A stretch of 34,496 nucleotides of DNA from Thermoplasmata archaeon (GCA_023130895.1 JAGMAI010000055.1:1-34496); one strand, 5' to 3'; numbered from the stretch's first letter, positions 25,039 through 34,126 are shown. Translations and numbers: made by a program. Notes: generated from the sequence alone by a model not told the origin.

Positions 25039-26832
25039 TTGAGCGAAGCGATAGGCAAGGGTGTCAAAGAGGAGCTTGAAGAGCTCAAGAGGAGAGAGGT
25101 AGAGACTGCTGCAAAGCTCAGACAGCTCGAACGGGACAAGATGGCGACGGAGGGAGAGCTGGAAGTCTTGGAAGAACGCAGGAAGAGAGGCGTCTTCTCC
25201 GCCCTCGATGCCGTCAAGAGGGGGTATTTCAGCAAGCTTCTGGGCAAGAAGGGGATAAAGGTCCTCTCGCCCATGGTCAGTGCGGTCGAAGAGAAGACCA
25301 TGGGAAGGGTGACGACGATACCCAAGATCTCGAAGAAGGACCTCACGGAGATTGAGATCCTACCCATGATTGAGGGCTATTCCTATGTTCGCATAAACTA
25401 CGACACGCGCGCGAACGAGTACACGTACGAGGTCATCGAGCCGAAGCTCCTCCCAGAAGAGGAGGACATACTCGAGGTCCTCAAGGAGATCCTGGTCGAA
25501 TCACTCGAGACGATCGACGAAGAGGACGAGAGAGTGAAGGAGACCTACCTGAGGAGGATTGTGGACGGTCTTCTCCGAGAGCTCGGCGTAAGCCTTCATC
25601 CCATATCCAAAGAACGGATAATGTACTACGTGCTCAGGGACTTCATCAGGTACGGACCCATCGATGTCGTGATGATCGATGTCAACGTGGAGGATATCTC
25701 GTGTGATGGCGTTGATATCCCGTTCTACATCTATCACAGGAAGTACGGGTCCATCCCCTCCAACCTGAGGTTTGACGATGAGGGGGAACTCGATTCCTTC
25801 GTCGTTTGGCTGGCACAGAGGTGCGGTAAGCACATCTCGGTTGCGCAGCCGATGCTCGACGCCACGGTCCCGGACGGATCAAGGCTTCAGGCGACGCTCG
25901 GCAAGCACGTCACCAAGAGAGGCTCGAGCTTCACGATCAGAAGGTTCAGGGAGAACCCGTTCACACCTCTGGACCTGTTGAGATTCAAGACCCTGAATGA
26001 TGAGATGATGGCATATCTGTGGCTCGCCATCGAGAACGGTCAGTCCATGCTCATATGCGGTGGAACGGCGAGTGGAAAGACGACCACGCTCAACGCCATA
26101 CTGCTCTTCATACCGCCTCAGATGAAGATTGTCAGCATCGAGGACACGAGAGAGCTCAACCTGCCGCACGACAACTGGGTTCCCACCGTGACCCGTGCTG
26201 GATTCGGGACCAGGAGCAAGATCACGGGCAAGGCGATGGGAGAGATCGACATGTTCGACCTGCTGACATCCGCTCTGCGACAACGACCTCAGTATCTGAT
26301 GGTCGGAGAGGTCAGAGGAACGGAGGCCTACGTCGTCTTCCAGGCGATGGCAACGGGAAAGAGTGCGTACACGACGTTCCACGCTGAGGACGTACAGGCG
26401 ATGGTCCACAGGATGGAGAACGATCCCATCAACCTCCCGCGCGCTCTCGTCTCCGCACTGGACGTCGTCCTGATGCAAGCCCAGGTGAAGGTCGGGACCG
26501 ACATGACCCGAAGGGTGAAGTCGCTCACGGAGTTCATCGGCGTGGACCCGGAGTCGGACGAGCTCATAACCAACACGGCGTATTCATGGAACCCTGCGGA
26601 CGACACCTTCAACTACAGCGGGCACAGCTACGTCTACGAGAAGATATCCATCGCGAGGAACTGGTCACAGAAGAGGATGGAGCAGGAGGTCCGGAGGAGG
26701 ATTGGGCTCTTCAAGTACATGAGCAAGATCGGACTCGACAAACACACGGATGTGGCAAAGCTCGTCTCCTCGTACTACAAGGACCCCGACGCTGTCTACA
26801 AGAAAGCGCAAGAGGCTCTGGCGAGAGGCTAG
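25039..26832 (+). CDS. Type II/IV secretion-system ATPase, FlaI/TadA-like (paralogue 2, coiled-coil N-terminus)
   Basis: A 597-residue paralogue of the ATPase at 21409. It carries an extra N-terminal coiled coil of about 45 residues (EELEELKRREVETAAKLRQL onward). The core repeats the family set: YGPIDVVMIDVNVEDISCDG, SSFTIRRF, Walker A GGTASGKT (341-348), SIEDTRELNLPHDNW, LMVGEVRGTE and TTFHAED. All catalytic motifs look intact, so both copies should hydrolyse ATP. I chose TTG 25039, four bases after GGTGAT (25029-25034); GTG 25030, directly after the previous stop, is the alternative and adds three residues. Its stop overlaps that of the convergent large surface-protein gene (CTAG). One ATPase might drive extension and the other retraction or a second substrate; that is inference. 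Confidence 0.92.
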   Translation: MSEAIGKGVKEELEELKRREVETAAKLRQLERDKMATEGELEVLEERRKRGVFSALDAVKRGYFSKLLGKKGIKVLSPMVSAVEEKTMGRVTTIPKISKKDLTEIEILPMIEGYSYVRINYDTRANEYTYEVIEPKLLPEEEDILEVLKEILVESLETIDEEDERVKETYLRRIVDGLLRELGVSLHPISKERIMYYVLRDFIRYGPIDVVMIDVNVEDISCDGVDIPFYIYHRKYGSIPSNLRFDDEGELDSFVVWLAQRCGKHISVAQPMLDATVPDGSRLQATLGKHVTKRGSSFTIRRFRENPFTPLDLLRFKTLNDEMMAYLWLAIENGQSMLICGGTASGKTTTLNAILLFIPPQMKIVSIEDTRELNLPHDNWVPTVTRAGFGTRSKITGKAMGEIDMFDLLTSALRQRPQYLMVGEVRGTEAYVVFQAMATGKSAYTTFHAEDVQAMVHRMENDPINLPRALVSALDVVLMQAQVKVGTDMTRRVKSLTEFIGVDPESDELITNTAYSWNPADDTFNYSGHSYVYEKISIARNWSQKRMEQEVRRRIGLFKYMSKIGLDKHTDVAKLVSSYYKDPDAVYKKAQEALARG

Positions 26833-29800
26833 AGCTCTTCTGTCTCGTCTTCGACAGGCGCAGGCTTCTTGATTACTTTCTTCTGGACCACGGGCCTGTC
26901 CACCGGCTTCTTGATCACTTTCTTCGGAACCGGCCTGTCCAGCTTCTCCAGTTCCTCCCCGGGGACGGCCTTCTTCTCTACAGCGGGCGCCGCGGCTGCG
27001 GGTTTCGCTGGCGGCTCCTTTGCGGGCGGTTTCTTCGCTGGCGGGGCCTCAGCCTCGACATCCTCGAAGAGGGTACCGCACTTGTGGCACACCTTGGCCG
27101 TGACGGAGTTGAGCGTTCCACAGGACGGGCACGCGCGTGAGCCCATCTTCCTCATCTCCTCTTCTTCCTTGAGCCATCCCTCGAAGGTCACGAATGTTGG
27201 CTGCGTCTTCCACCAAGACTGGAACTCCCCCTCGCTGAGGGTTCTTCCGAGAGCCTTGTCGGCCTCAGCGCGGAACTTCGCAACGACCTCATCGTACTGC
27301 ATCCTCATCTTCTCGCGGTACTCCTCCATCTCGAGCTCTCCGGTCGCGAACTCCACGCCGCACTCGGGACAGACCTTGACACCGATGGGGATCCAAGCTC
27401 CGCAGCTACTGCACTTCGCCAGGTCCTTCTCGAACTCCACGCCGCACTTCGGACACTTCTCGCTCGACTCTGGGATGAAGGCTCCGCAGTTCCCGCATTC
27501 GACAAGCTTGCCGAGTCCGACGTACTTGAGATAGACGGTGATGGCAACGATGATGACGACTATGATTATGATGATGATGAGCCAGAGCCATATCGGAATC
27601 CCAAGGAACGTCCCCTCAAGCGGCCCGACTACCTCCTCGACCCTTATCGTCACTGTGGCATCTGTGATGGAGGCAATGTCGGTTGAGGCTTCGAGAGTGA
27701 ATGTGCCCGAAATGTCGTCAGGAATCTGGAAATTGGTGATGAGGAATTGGCCACCAGAATCGGTCACTGTGTTCACCGTAGCCGTGGTACCAAGGAGCTC
27801 GATATGAACTGTTATGCCAGGTATCGGATCGTGTGCATTCGTCTGGACACGGCCTCTGATGAGTATCGTCGCGCCGGGCTCGTATTCCGTGTTGTCCGGC
27901 GGCTGGCTTATCGTTATGAAGCCTTCAGGAGGAACGACTTGCAGGGATATCGTGACGTTGTTGTTCGAGTCGTCGCCCTCGGTGACCTGGTTTGCCGGAT
28001 CTACTGCCACAATGAGGTCGAAGGTCCCTGTATCGGGCAGGCCGTCTGGGACGGAGAGCTCGAAGTCACTGTGCGTGTCGCCTCCGATGTACAGATCGGA
28101 CAGGCTTGCAATCATGTTGGCGGTGCTTTCGATGTATGCTTCAATGGTGAACGACGCGACAGAGCTCTCACCGAGGTTGTAGACCCTGACGGTGAATGAG
28201 AATCCCTTGGCCTGTGTCACGTTCGGTGGAGATCCAAGACCCATGATGCTCGTCGAGTCCACCATGAGGTCTGACTCTGAAAGGACGGACTTCGTGATCG
28301 ATGCATCGTTGTTGTTCCAGTTGTAGTCCGTGTTCTCGATAGTGAGGTTGTCCGTGTAAGCGATTACTGTTATTTCATGAGGCCCTGACTGCTGGGCGGC
28401 CCATTCAACCATGGCAAGGGCAGATCCGCTGGACTTGATGAGGGGAATCGTGTCGTTGCCTATCGATACCCCGTCATCAAGGAACTCCACTCTGACGTTC
28501 GTCGCTTCGGCCGAGCCGATGTTGCGGACCTTCGCCTGAATGGTTACCGATGAGAAGACCGGAACCTGCGTCGGAATCGTAATGATGTCCTCCACCGGAA
28601 CTTCGAGGTCAGGCCAGCGGAACATCGTGACTAATTCCATATCGATGTTGTTCAGCTCGTTGACCTCGTTGATCTTGCCATACATGTCTATGAAGACGGA
28701 GATCTTGTTTCCAGCAGCAATCATCGCTGGTTCGCCTGGATTCCATGTGACCACAGCGTTCGCCGTACCGTTCGCTGGTATGTCGATTATTGCATCACCG
28801 ATGAAGTATGCCGCGAACGTCGACGGTTCGTTCTGCATGATGCCGTCCTCGTCGGGATCGATGTGGGTGGCGAAGAAGTAGACCTCAACATTCCTCGTCG
28901 TGATCTTGCCGTCATTGTGAATGGCGGCTGAGATATTCAGAGCCAGGTTGTACGGCTGGTCGTTCGAGATACCGTTGCCGCCGATGAAGCTGATTCCCTC
29001 ATGCCAGAACTCGGGAGTGAGGGCCGAGAACACAAGCCGGATGGTCGTGTTCGACTTGACGCTGTCAGCGATGTCCTTGTCTGGATAGTAGTCCCTGCCC
29101 TCAACTGGAAGGTACTTCGACCCGTTTGCTTTGTATGTCCAGGGCTCGTAGTGGTCCACCACGAACCTTACCTGCGAAAGCGCGCGGTACAAGTAGCTGC
29201 CCTCTAGAAGGGACACGTTTTGCACGGGATTGCCCTGGTCGTCGATGGCCAGACTCCAGTTGAGCGTGGCCGCGTCAAGATGATAGAGCGTGACGTTCGA
29301 CGTCGGAAGCAATGCCCCTGTACCGTCAACAAGCTCGACCGTGAGCCAGTAATAGACCGAGACCTTGGCGCTTCCAACGATCATGTTGGTCCACCAGTCC
29401 TCGCCGACAGGGATGTACGTCTCCACATCCGTAAGCCAGACCCATTGGTCACCGCCGAAGACGAGCTGCTGGTCCAGACCCGGATCGGCGAAGGACACGT
29501 TCCTTATGTCGAAGTCGAGCGTGCCGACATCACCGTCGTCCGTGTTCAGTGAGAGCGTGCCAACGGTCCAGAAGATCGTGTCCCATATGTATGACGTATT
29601 CTGAGTGTAGATGAACACTACATCCCCGGTGAGGTCCACGTTCTTGAGCGAGACATCGAATCCGGTTGCCCTGATATCCCCATCGAGCAGCGTGTCCTTG
29701 AAATCTATCCTCCCGTTCCCTCGGGTGAAGAGGGCTCCCTTTCCATGGAACTGCGAGTCCAGGAACACCTGGGAATCCTGCTCGGTTATCAGCTCTCCGT

Positions 29801-32780
29801 CGTCCAGCACGCAGACGTTCAGAGGCCAGTTGTTGTCGAAGTTGGTCTTCAGGTCACTGTTGATGAGGGTCAAGCTGCCTCCGTTCTGAATCTTCACGTA
29901 ATGCCTGCCAACGCCTGGTCCAGACTGAGTCACCGTGAGTTCCGAGTTAATGAACACGATGTTGCCCGTAATCACGAGGTTATCGGTCGGTGCGACGGAC
30001 ACCGAGTCCATTGTCTTGTCAAGCGACCAGATTGTCTGTAATCCTGTATAGACTATGTACTGAGCGACCACCGTGTTATCATCGTCGTTGCTCTCCCTTA
30101 TCGCGTCGGTCGGGTCGACTACGACCGTGATCTCCCCGAAACCGGGACTCCCGGCTGGTGCGGACAACGGGCTGGTTGCCAGGACCGTGGCCCCCGCTGC
30201 CAGGGTCGACGGGGAAGTCCATGTTCCCACTGAAACGCCGTCTATCCAGAAGGCCACCTCGAAGATGGCGGCGTCGGCCTGGCCTGCGTTGGATATCCAA
30301 GCGTCAGCCCGGATGTTCTGGCCCTCCGAGGGACAGGGATCGTCCGGAGACACGTAGTCCGTGATTATGACGAGATTCGCGACAGGAATGACCTGGATGT
30401 CCCAGGTGTCTTCGTTGTTGTCCTCACTGATCTCCTGCACCGTGTCCGTCGGATCGACGACGACGCGGATTGTGTAGTCGCCCACGGCAATGGGCGTCCA
30501 CTCGGTTTCCAGGGTGACGGTTGTTTTGTTATTTATCGTGTCTGAGTAGGTGATGAGATCGATGCTGTCCGCTCCGACAAAGAACTCCACGAAGAACTTG
30601 TTCGTCACATCAGCATTTCCCTGATTCTGAATCGTTGCGGTAATTGTCAACGGGTTGCCAGGATAGCCCTGACCTGGGGCGGTAATGAAGACAACGAGAT
30701 CGGGATAGAGGGGCTCAACCGTTATGGGCAGGGTCAGCCTGTTATTGCCCTCATTCGACTCCTGGATTACCCCGCCGGTGTCGACGGGCGGGTCAACATC
30801 AACGACGACAAGATGGGTTCCCACTGTCGCATTAATCCATACAGCCGAGCAGTCGGCTGAGTCGCCTATGTCCAGCCATGGGATGAGGCAGGATGGCAGG
30901 GTGGTCGCCCCCACCGTGAAGTCCACCCAGATATCGATGGCTGGCCATGAACCCACGTTCTCGACCGTTGCCCAGATGGTCACATTGTTACGAACGTGGA
31001 TTATCGCGGGATCTGTCCAGACGGCCGTGGGTGTAAGGTCTGGCTCAGGGAGGACCAGCCCGATGAGATATATGTCCAGCACGTATGTGTTATCGGACTC
31101 GGTCAGCGCTGGGTACGGGTTGAAAGCCATGGTTGCGAAGCCTATGAACGTAAGATAGGTGGCAGTCGCGTTGTAGTTGCCGATGAACTCGGTGTTCGGG
31201 AATGTGGGCTGCTGCAAGGTGCTGTTCATCCACTCAGAGAGTAATGGAATCCAAGTCCTTCCGTCCGGCCCGGTTGTCTTGTAGTTCCCGACGTTCTTCC
31301 CGAGGTATGCGAGTATGTCTGGGCTCGGATCGTTGGCCATGCCGTTTCTCGGGTACTCCGGTAGAGATCCATCGGCGAGGAATGCTATGTCAACATCAGC
31401 ACCCTCAACGGGAGCTCCGTTCTCATCCCGTACGGTCGGAACGAGCCATCGGTGGATGTAGAAGATCGCCTGGGAATCTATGACGAAGTAGTCCACGTCG
31501 ATCCAGATTCTGTCGAAGTAGACGTTTGCTGCCACGGAGGCATCATTGTAGAATGCCATGTCGAGATCCCGCAGCTTGTTGAATGTGTCCATGCCTGCGC
31601 CGTAGATGTCGTAGGATTCCGTGAACTCGGTATTAATCCCGCCTGTATTGACAGGAGTGATTGTCGTGTCATGCAGCGTCGGGTCTCCCTCCAGACCCCA
31701 CTGGACAGGGCGTGTCCCATCATATCCAGGATCCGTGGAGTAGGTCACCCAGAGCGTTGCACTGGTCATCACGTAGGGCAGGTCAAGGTCGAACCCGTCC
31801 ACGTACATCGTCTCCAAGGGCGCAACTGTGTACCTGATATTGTCATCGGCTTGCAGGAACGTCTCATCCTGTCCTGGTGGCGTGGTGTCCTTCGTCGGAT
31901 GAATCGAGTCCGGTAAGGCCGTGCCACTTCCGAGGATTATGTTACCGTAGGGCTGAAGACATGACGACCTCTGTGAGTTCAGAGTTGGGTTCTGGCTCTG
32001 GTCAATCGTCATATTGTAGATGTACACAATGGACGTGTCATCAGCCAGGATGACGTTGTGCAACCTGCTGATACCCGAGAAATCGACGCCCACATACGAA
32101 TTCACTATCGTCATCTCTGTGCTCCCCTTGAGCGTGATGTTGTACCTGAAATCGGAGCCTGAAGAGACCAATTCCTCGAATATCTTCTCGATCCTCGAGT
32201 CGTACAGCTCGACCGTGGAGCTCGTGAAGGTCATCACGGGGGCATCGTCGAACTCGTCCGTGTTCCCAACGTGCGTGCCCAGCTCCTGCGTGGAGAATCC
32301 TGTTATCATGGAATCGCGCATCGTGATTGAGGAGCCCGCGTAGGCGTTCAGCGTTCCCGGGAACTTCAGCTGGGAACCCGTCTCCATCACGAGGTTTCCG
32401 TAGACGTGCATGTTGAGCTTGGGGTAGCTGCTCAACTGGTCCAGCCAGGTCGAGACGGTGCTGTTTATCAAGCGAAGGGTCCCACCAGGTGCCTGGATCG
32501 TGAGATGATGCACATGTGTGATGTCCTGCAGGAACACTATACCGCCGTTCGTGACGGTCAGCGTGGCCCCGGCAGAGATAGTGACGTTGCCGTCAACCCG
32601 GTAGATGGCATCCTGCCACGCTTCGTTGCCGGTGATGGTCACGTCTCCGTTGATGTCGATTATCACAAGACCCTCGACCTCACGCTGGTCGAGAATCCCC
32701 ATCATGCTTCCAAGAATCATGGTCCCTACGATTAGGAAGCTCACGAATCTCATCATGAGCCTCGAGAAGTTCTTTCCCAT
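26829..32780 (-). CDS. Giant surface protein with CARDB-like domains, membrane anchor and cytoplasmic zinc ribbons
   Basis: A 1983-residue protein. It opens with a signal sequence (MGKNFSRLMMRFVSFLIVGT) followed by beta-helix-like repeats (DGNVTISAGATLTVTNGGIV) to about residue 300. Three CARDB-like Ig domains follow at about 575-910, with the family's 'i.n.G.....f.v.f..dg' and 'iNEvnElNN' patterns. A second beta-helix-like stretch lies at about 910-1070, three more CARDB-like domains at about 1330-1640, and a carboxypeptidase-regulatory-like domain at about 1650-1720. A single very hydrophobic span (IPIWLWLIIIIIIVVIIVAI) at about 1728-1750 precedes a predicted cytoplasmic tail with three zinc ribbons (ECGNCG/CPKCG, CSSCG/CPECG, CPSCG/CHKCG) and a Lys/Pro/Ala-rich end. 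ATG 32780 follows GGAGGA. It is likely cell-wall or filament-associated; any signalling role for the ribbons is unproven. Confidence 0.85.
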   Translation of the reverse strand: MGKNFSRLMMRFVSFLIVGTMILGSMMGILDQREVEGLVIIDINGDVTITGNEAWQDAIYRVDGNVTISAGATLTVTNGGIVFLQDITHVHHLTIQAPGGTLRLINSTVSTWLDQLSSYPKLNMHVYGNLVMETGSQLKFPGTLNAYAGSSITMRDSMITGFSTQELGTHVGNTDEFDDAPVMTFTSSTVELYDSRIEKIFEELVSSGSDFRYNITLKGSTEMTIVNSYVGVDFSGISRLHNVILADDTSIVYIYNMTIDQSQNPTLNSQRSSCLQPYGNIILGSGTALPDSIHPTKDTTPPGQDETFLQADDNIRYTVAPLETMYVDGFDLDLPYVMTSATLWVTYSTDPGYDGTRPVQWGLEGDPTLHDTTITPVNTGGINTEFTESYDIYGAGMDTFNKLRDLDMAFYNDASVAANVYFDRIWIDVDYFVIDSQAIFYIHRWLVPTVRDENGAPVEGADVDIAFLADGSLPEYPRNGMANDPSPDILAYLGKNVGNYKTTGPDGRTWIPLLSEWMNSTLQQPTFPNTEFIGNYNATATYLTFIGFATMAFNPYPALTESDNTYVLDIYLIGLVLPEPDLTPTAVWTDPAIIHVRNNVTIWATVENVGSWPAIDIWVDFTVGATTLPSCLIPWLDIGDSADCSAVWINATVGTHLVVVDVDPPVDTGGVIQESNEGNNRLTLPITVEPLYPDLVVFITAPGQGYPGNPLTITATIQNQGNADVTNKFFVEFFVGADSIDLITYSDTINNKTTVTLETEWTPIAVGDYTIRVVVDPTDTVQEISEDNNEDTWDIQVIPVANLVIITDYVSPDDPCPSEGQNIRADAWISNAGQADAAIFEVAFWIDGVSVGTWTSPSTLAAGATVLATSPLSAPAGSPGFGEITVVVDPTDAIRESNDDDNTVVAQYIVYTGLQTIWSLDKTMDSVSVAPTDNLVITGNIVFINSELTVTQSGPGVGRHYVKIQNGGSLTLINSDLKTNFDNNWPLNVCVLDDGELITEQDSQVFLDSQFHGKGALFTRGNGRIDFKDTLLDGDIRATGFDVSLKNVDLTGDVVFIYTQNTSYIWDTIFWTVGTLSLNTDDGDVGTLDFDIRNVSFADPGLDQQLVFGGDQWVWLTDVETYIPVGEDWWTNMIVGSAKVSVYYWLTVELVDGTGALLPTSNVTLYHLDAATLNWSLAIDDQGNPVQNVSLLEGSYLYRALSQVRFVVDHYEPWTYKANGSKYLPVEGRDYYPDKDIADSVKSNTTIRLVFSALTPEFWHEGISFIGGNGISNDQPYNLALNISAAIHNDGKITTRNVEVYFFATHIDPDEDGIMQNEPSTFAAYFIGDAIIDIPANGTANAVVTWNPGEPAMIAAGNKISVFIDMYGKINEVNELNNIDMELVTMFRWPDLEVPVEDIITIPTQVPVFSSVTIQAKVRNIGSAEATNVRVEFLDDGVSIGNDTIPLIKSSGSALAMVEWAAQQSGPHEITVIAYTDNLTIENTDYNWNNNDASITKSVLSESDLMVDSTSIMGLGSPPNVTQAKGFSFTVRVYNLGESSVASFTIEAYIESTANMIASLSDLYIGGDTHSDFELSVPDGLPDTGTFDLIVAVDPANQVTEGDDSNNNVTISLQVVPPEGFITISQPPDNTEYEPGATILIRGRVQTNAHDPIPGITVHIELLGTTATVNTVTDSGGQFLITNFQIPDDISGTFTLEASTDIASITDATVTIRVEEVVGPLEGTFLGIPIWLWLIIIIIIVVIIVAITVYLKYVGLGKLVECGNCGAFIPESSEKCPKCGVEFEKDLAKCSSCGAWIPIGVKVCPECGVEFATGELEMEEYREKMRMQYDEVVAKFRAEADKALGRTLSEGEFQSWWKTQPTFVTFEGWLKEEEEMRKMGSRACPSCGTLNSVTAKVCHKCGTLFEDVEAEAPPAKKPPAKEPPAKPAAAAPAVEKKAVPGEELEKLDRPVPKKVIKKPVDRPVVQKKVIKKPAPVEDETEEL

Positions 32781-32873
32781 GGTTATTCCTCCATTAAGTA
32801 TCGATGCTGGATACCTATCAAACAACGCGTAACCAGTATGGTTCTAAACGCTTTTTGACAATAAGGTGCTTGG

Positions 32874-32885
32874 CATATATATATG
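32874..32885 (-). promoter_or_regulatory. TATA element for the giant surface protein
   Basis: CATATATATATG, a perfect A/T palindrome, predicts a minus-strand start near 32853 and a leader of about 73 bases. It lies between the stop of the upstream coiled-coil gene and the ATG at 32780. Confidence 0.45.
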
Positions 32886-32930
32886 TTGTCCACCCAATTT
32901 CAGTCCACGTAATCTGTTCTGAAAATCTGG

Positions 32931-34109
32931 CTATTTCCTCTTCAGGATCTTGCGGATGGGTTTCTTCTTGGAGGACCCTTCCTCGAGCTTGTGACCGCAG
33001 GCGTAGCACATCACGGCGTCTGAGCTGATCATGGTCCCGCAGGCGGGGCAGGAAATCTCCTCTTCCTCGCTGGCTGCTTCTTCTTCCTCTGCGGGGGGCT
33101 CCTCTTCAGCGGGAGCCTCCTTGTCGCCTTCCTCGAGCTTGTGACCGCAGGCGTAGCACATCACGGCGTCTGAGCTGATCATGGTTCCGCAGGCGGGGCA
33201 GGGAACCTCGCCAGCCTCTCCTTCGGCGGGTTCTTCCTCGGCGGGAGCCTCCTCAGGGGGCGCCTCTTCGGCGGGGGCTTCTTCGGGCGCTTCCTCTTCG
33301 GCTGGAGCCTCTTCGGCCTCCTCGGCGGGAGCCTCCTCGGCGGGCATCTCTTCAGCGGGTTCTTCCTCTGCTGTGATTTCCTCGGCTGGAGCCTCTTCGG
33401 CCTCTTCGGCGGGAGCCTCCTCGGGGACCTCCTCGTCCGTGACCTCGGCCTCGACCATCTCCCTGACTTCCACTTCCTTGCCCAGGATCGCCTTCTCCTT
33501 CTCCATCAGCTTCTTTCCGTCCTCGATGAGCTTCTGCTTCAGCTCACGGACCTCTTCTTCCTCAGAGCTGACCTGCTTCTCCCTCTCCAGGAGGTCGTTC
33601 GCCTTCTGGATGTTGGAATCGAGAACATCTCTCAGCTCCTTCTCCATCTTCAGGAGGGCTTCTTCCCTCGCGAACACCTCATCTCTCTTCGAGGAGATCT
33701 CGTTCTCCTTTCCAGTGAGGCCCTCCTCCTTGCGAAGGACGTCCTCCTCGCGTGAAACGAGCTGCTCCTGCCTGGAAGATACCTCGGATTCCCGGCTGGC
33801 GAGCTCCGTCTCCTTCTGGGAGAACTCCGCGCCGAGCTTCTCGACTCTCTCCTTCTCCGCACTCAGCTCATTCCTCTCGGCCTCAATGCTCTCCTTCTCG
33901 GAGTCGAGGGTCTGTTTCGCAGAATCTATCTCGTCCTTCTGCGTCTGCACTCGTGCCTCTAGCTCACTAAGCTCCGCTTCTTTCGTCCGGATCGTCTCTT
34001 CCTTGTCCTTGAGTGCCTGCTCGACCTTCTTAATGGTGTCGAATATGGATTCACTGCCAAGGGCCGAATCGGAAGCGGCCTCTTCCTCTGGAGCCTCATC
34101 TTCTGCCAA
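32931..34109 (-). CDS. Coiled-coil protein with acidic EEAPAEE repeats and two near-identical zinc ribbons
   Basis: A 392-residue soluble protein of unknown function. Residues about 20-225 are a continuous charged coiled coil (KKVEQALKDKEETIRTKEAE onward). Residues about 225-300 are low-complexity and acidic, built from EEAPAEE-like units. Two zinc ribbons follow (about 302-327 and 352-377), each reading CPACGTMISSDAVMCYACGH, separated by a second acidic linker. The C-terminus is basic (KKKPIRKILKRK). The start is TTG 34109, preceded by GAGGCGAT six bases upstream; no early ATG is available. The strong acidic composition produces a long but spurious open frame on the opposite strand. It is upstream of the giant surface protein, whose cytoplasmic tail also ends in zinc ribbons. 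Confidence 0.85.
   Translation of the reverse strand: MAEDEAPEEEAASDSALGSESIFDTIKKVEQALKDKEETIRTKEAELSELEARVQTQKDEIDSAKQTLDSEKESIEAERNELSAEKERVEKLGAEFSQKETELASRESEVSSRQEQLVSREEDVLRKEEGLTGKENEISSKRDEVFAREEALLKMEKELRDVLDSNIQKANDLLEREKQVSSEEEEVRELKQKLIEDGKKLMEKEKAILGKEVEVREMVEAEVTDEEVPEEAPAEEAEEAPAEEITAEEEPAEEMPAEEAPAEEAEEAPAEEEAPEEAPAEEAPPEEAPAEEEPAEGEAGEVPCPACGTMISSDAVMCYACGHKLEEGDKEAPAEEEPPAEEEEAASEEEEISCPACGTMISSDAVMCYACGHKLEEGSSKKKPIRKILKRK
32977..33052 (-). repeat. Direct repeat, copy encoding the C-terminal zinc ribbon
   Basis: A 76-base block identical to 33127-33202 except for one base (33036 C versus 33186 T on the plus strand). It encodes the second CPACG...CYACG ribbon plus the following KLEEG. 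Confidence 0.9.
33127..33202 (-). repeat. Direct repeat, copy encoding the first zinc ribbon
   Basis: The partner of 32977-33052, offset by exactly 150 bases, which keeps the reading frame. The single difference is silent (both codons encode Gly or Thr as required by the shared peptide), pointing to recent duplication or gene conversion. Confidence 0.9.
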
Positions 34110-34126
34110 TTATATCGCCTCACACA

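Noticed and set aside
20364-26832. Classical archaellum operon
   Set aside because: No FlaF, FlaG, FlaH or archaellin series, the platform is split, and there are two ATPases; the KaiC-like fragment at the right edge is too short and distant to call FlaH.
27530-27600. Simple-sequence repeat of ATG/ATT triplets
   Set aside because: It is the codon run for the isoleucine- and valine-rich membrane span of the surface protein, not an independent element.
32977-33202. Possible CRISPR-like repeat pair
   Set aside because: Only two long copies, in frame within a coding sequence, with no spacers or cas genes.
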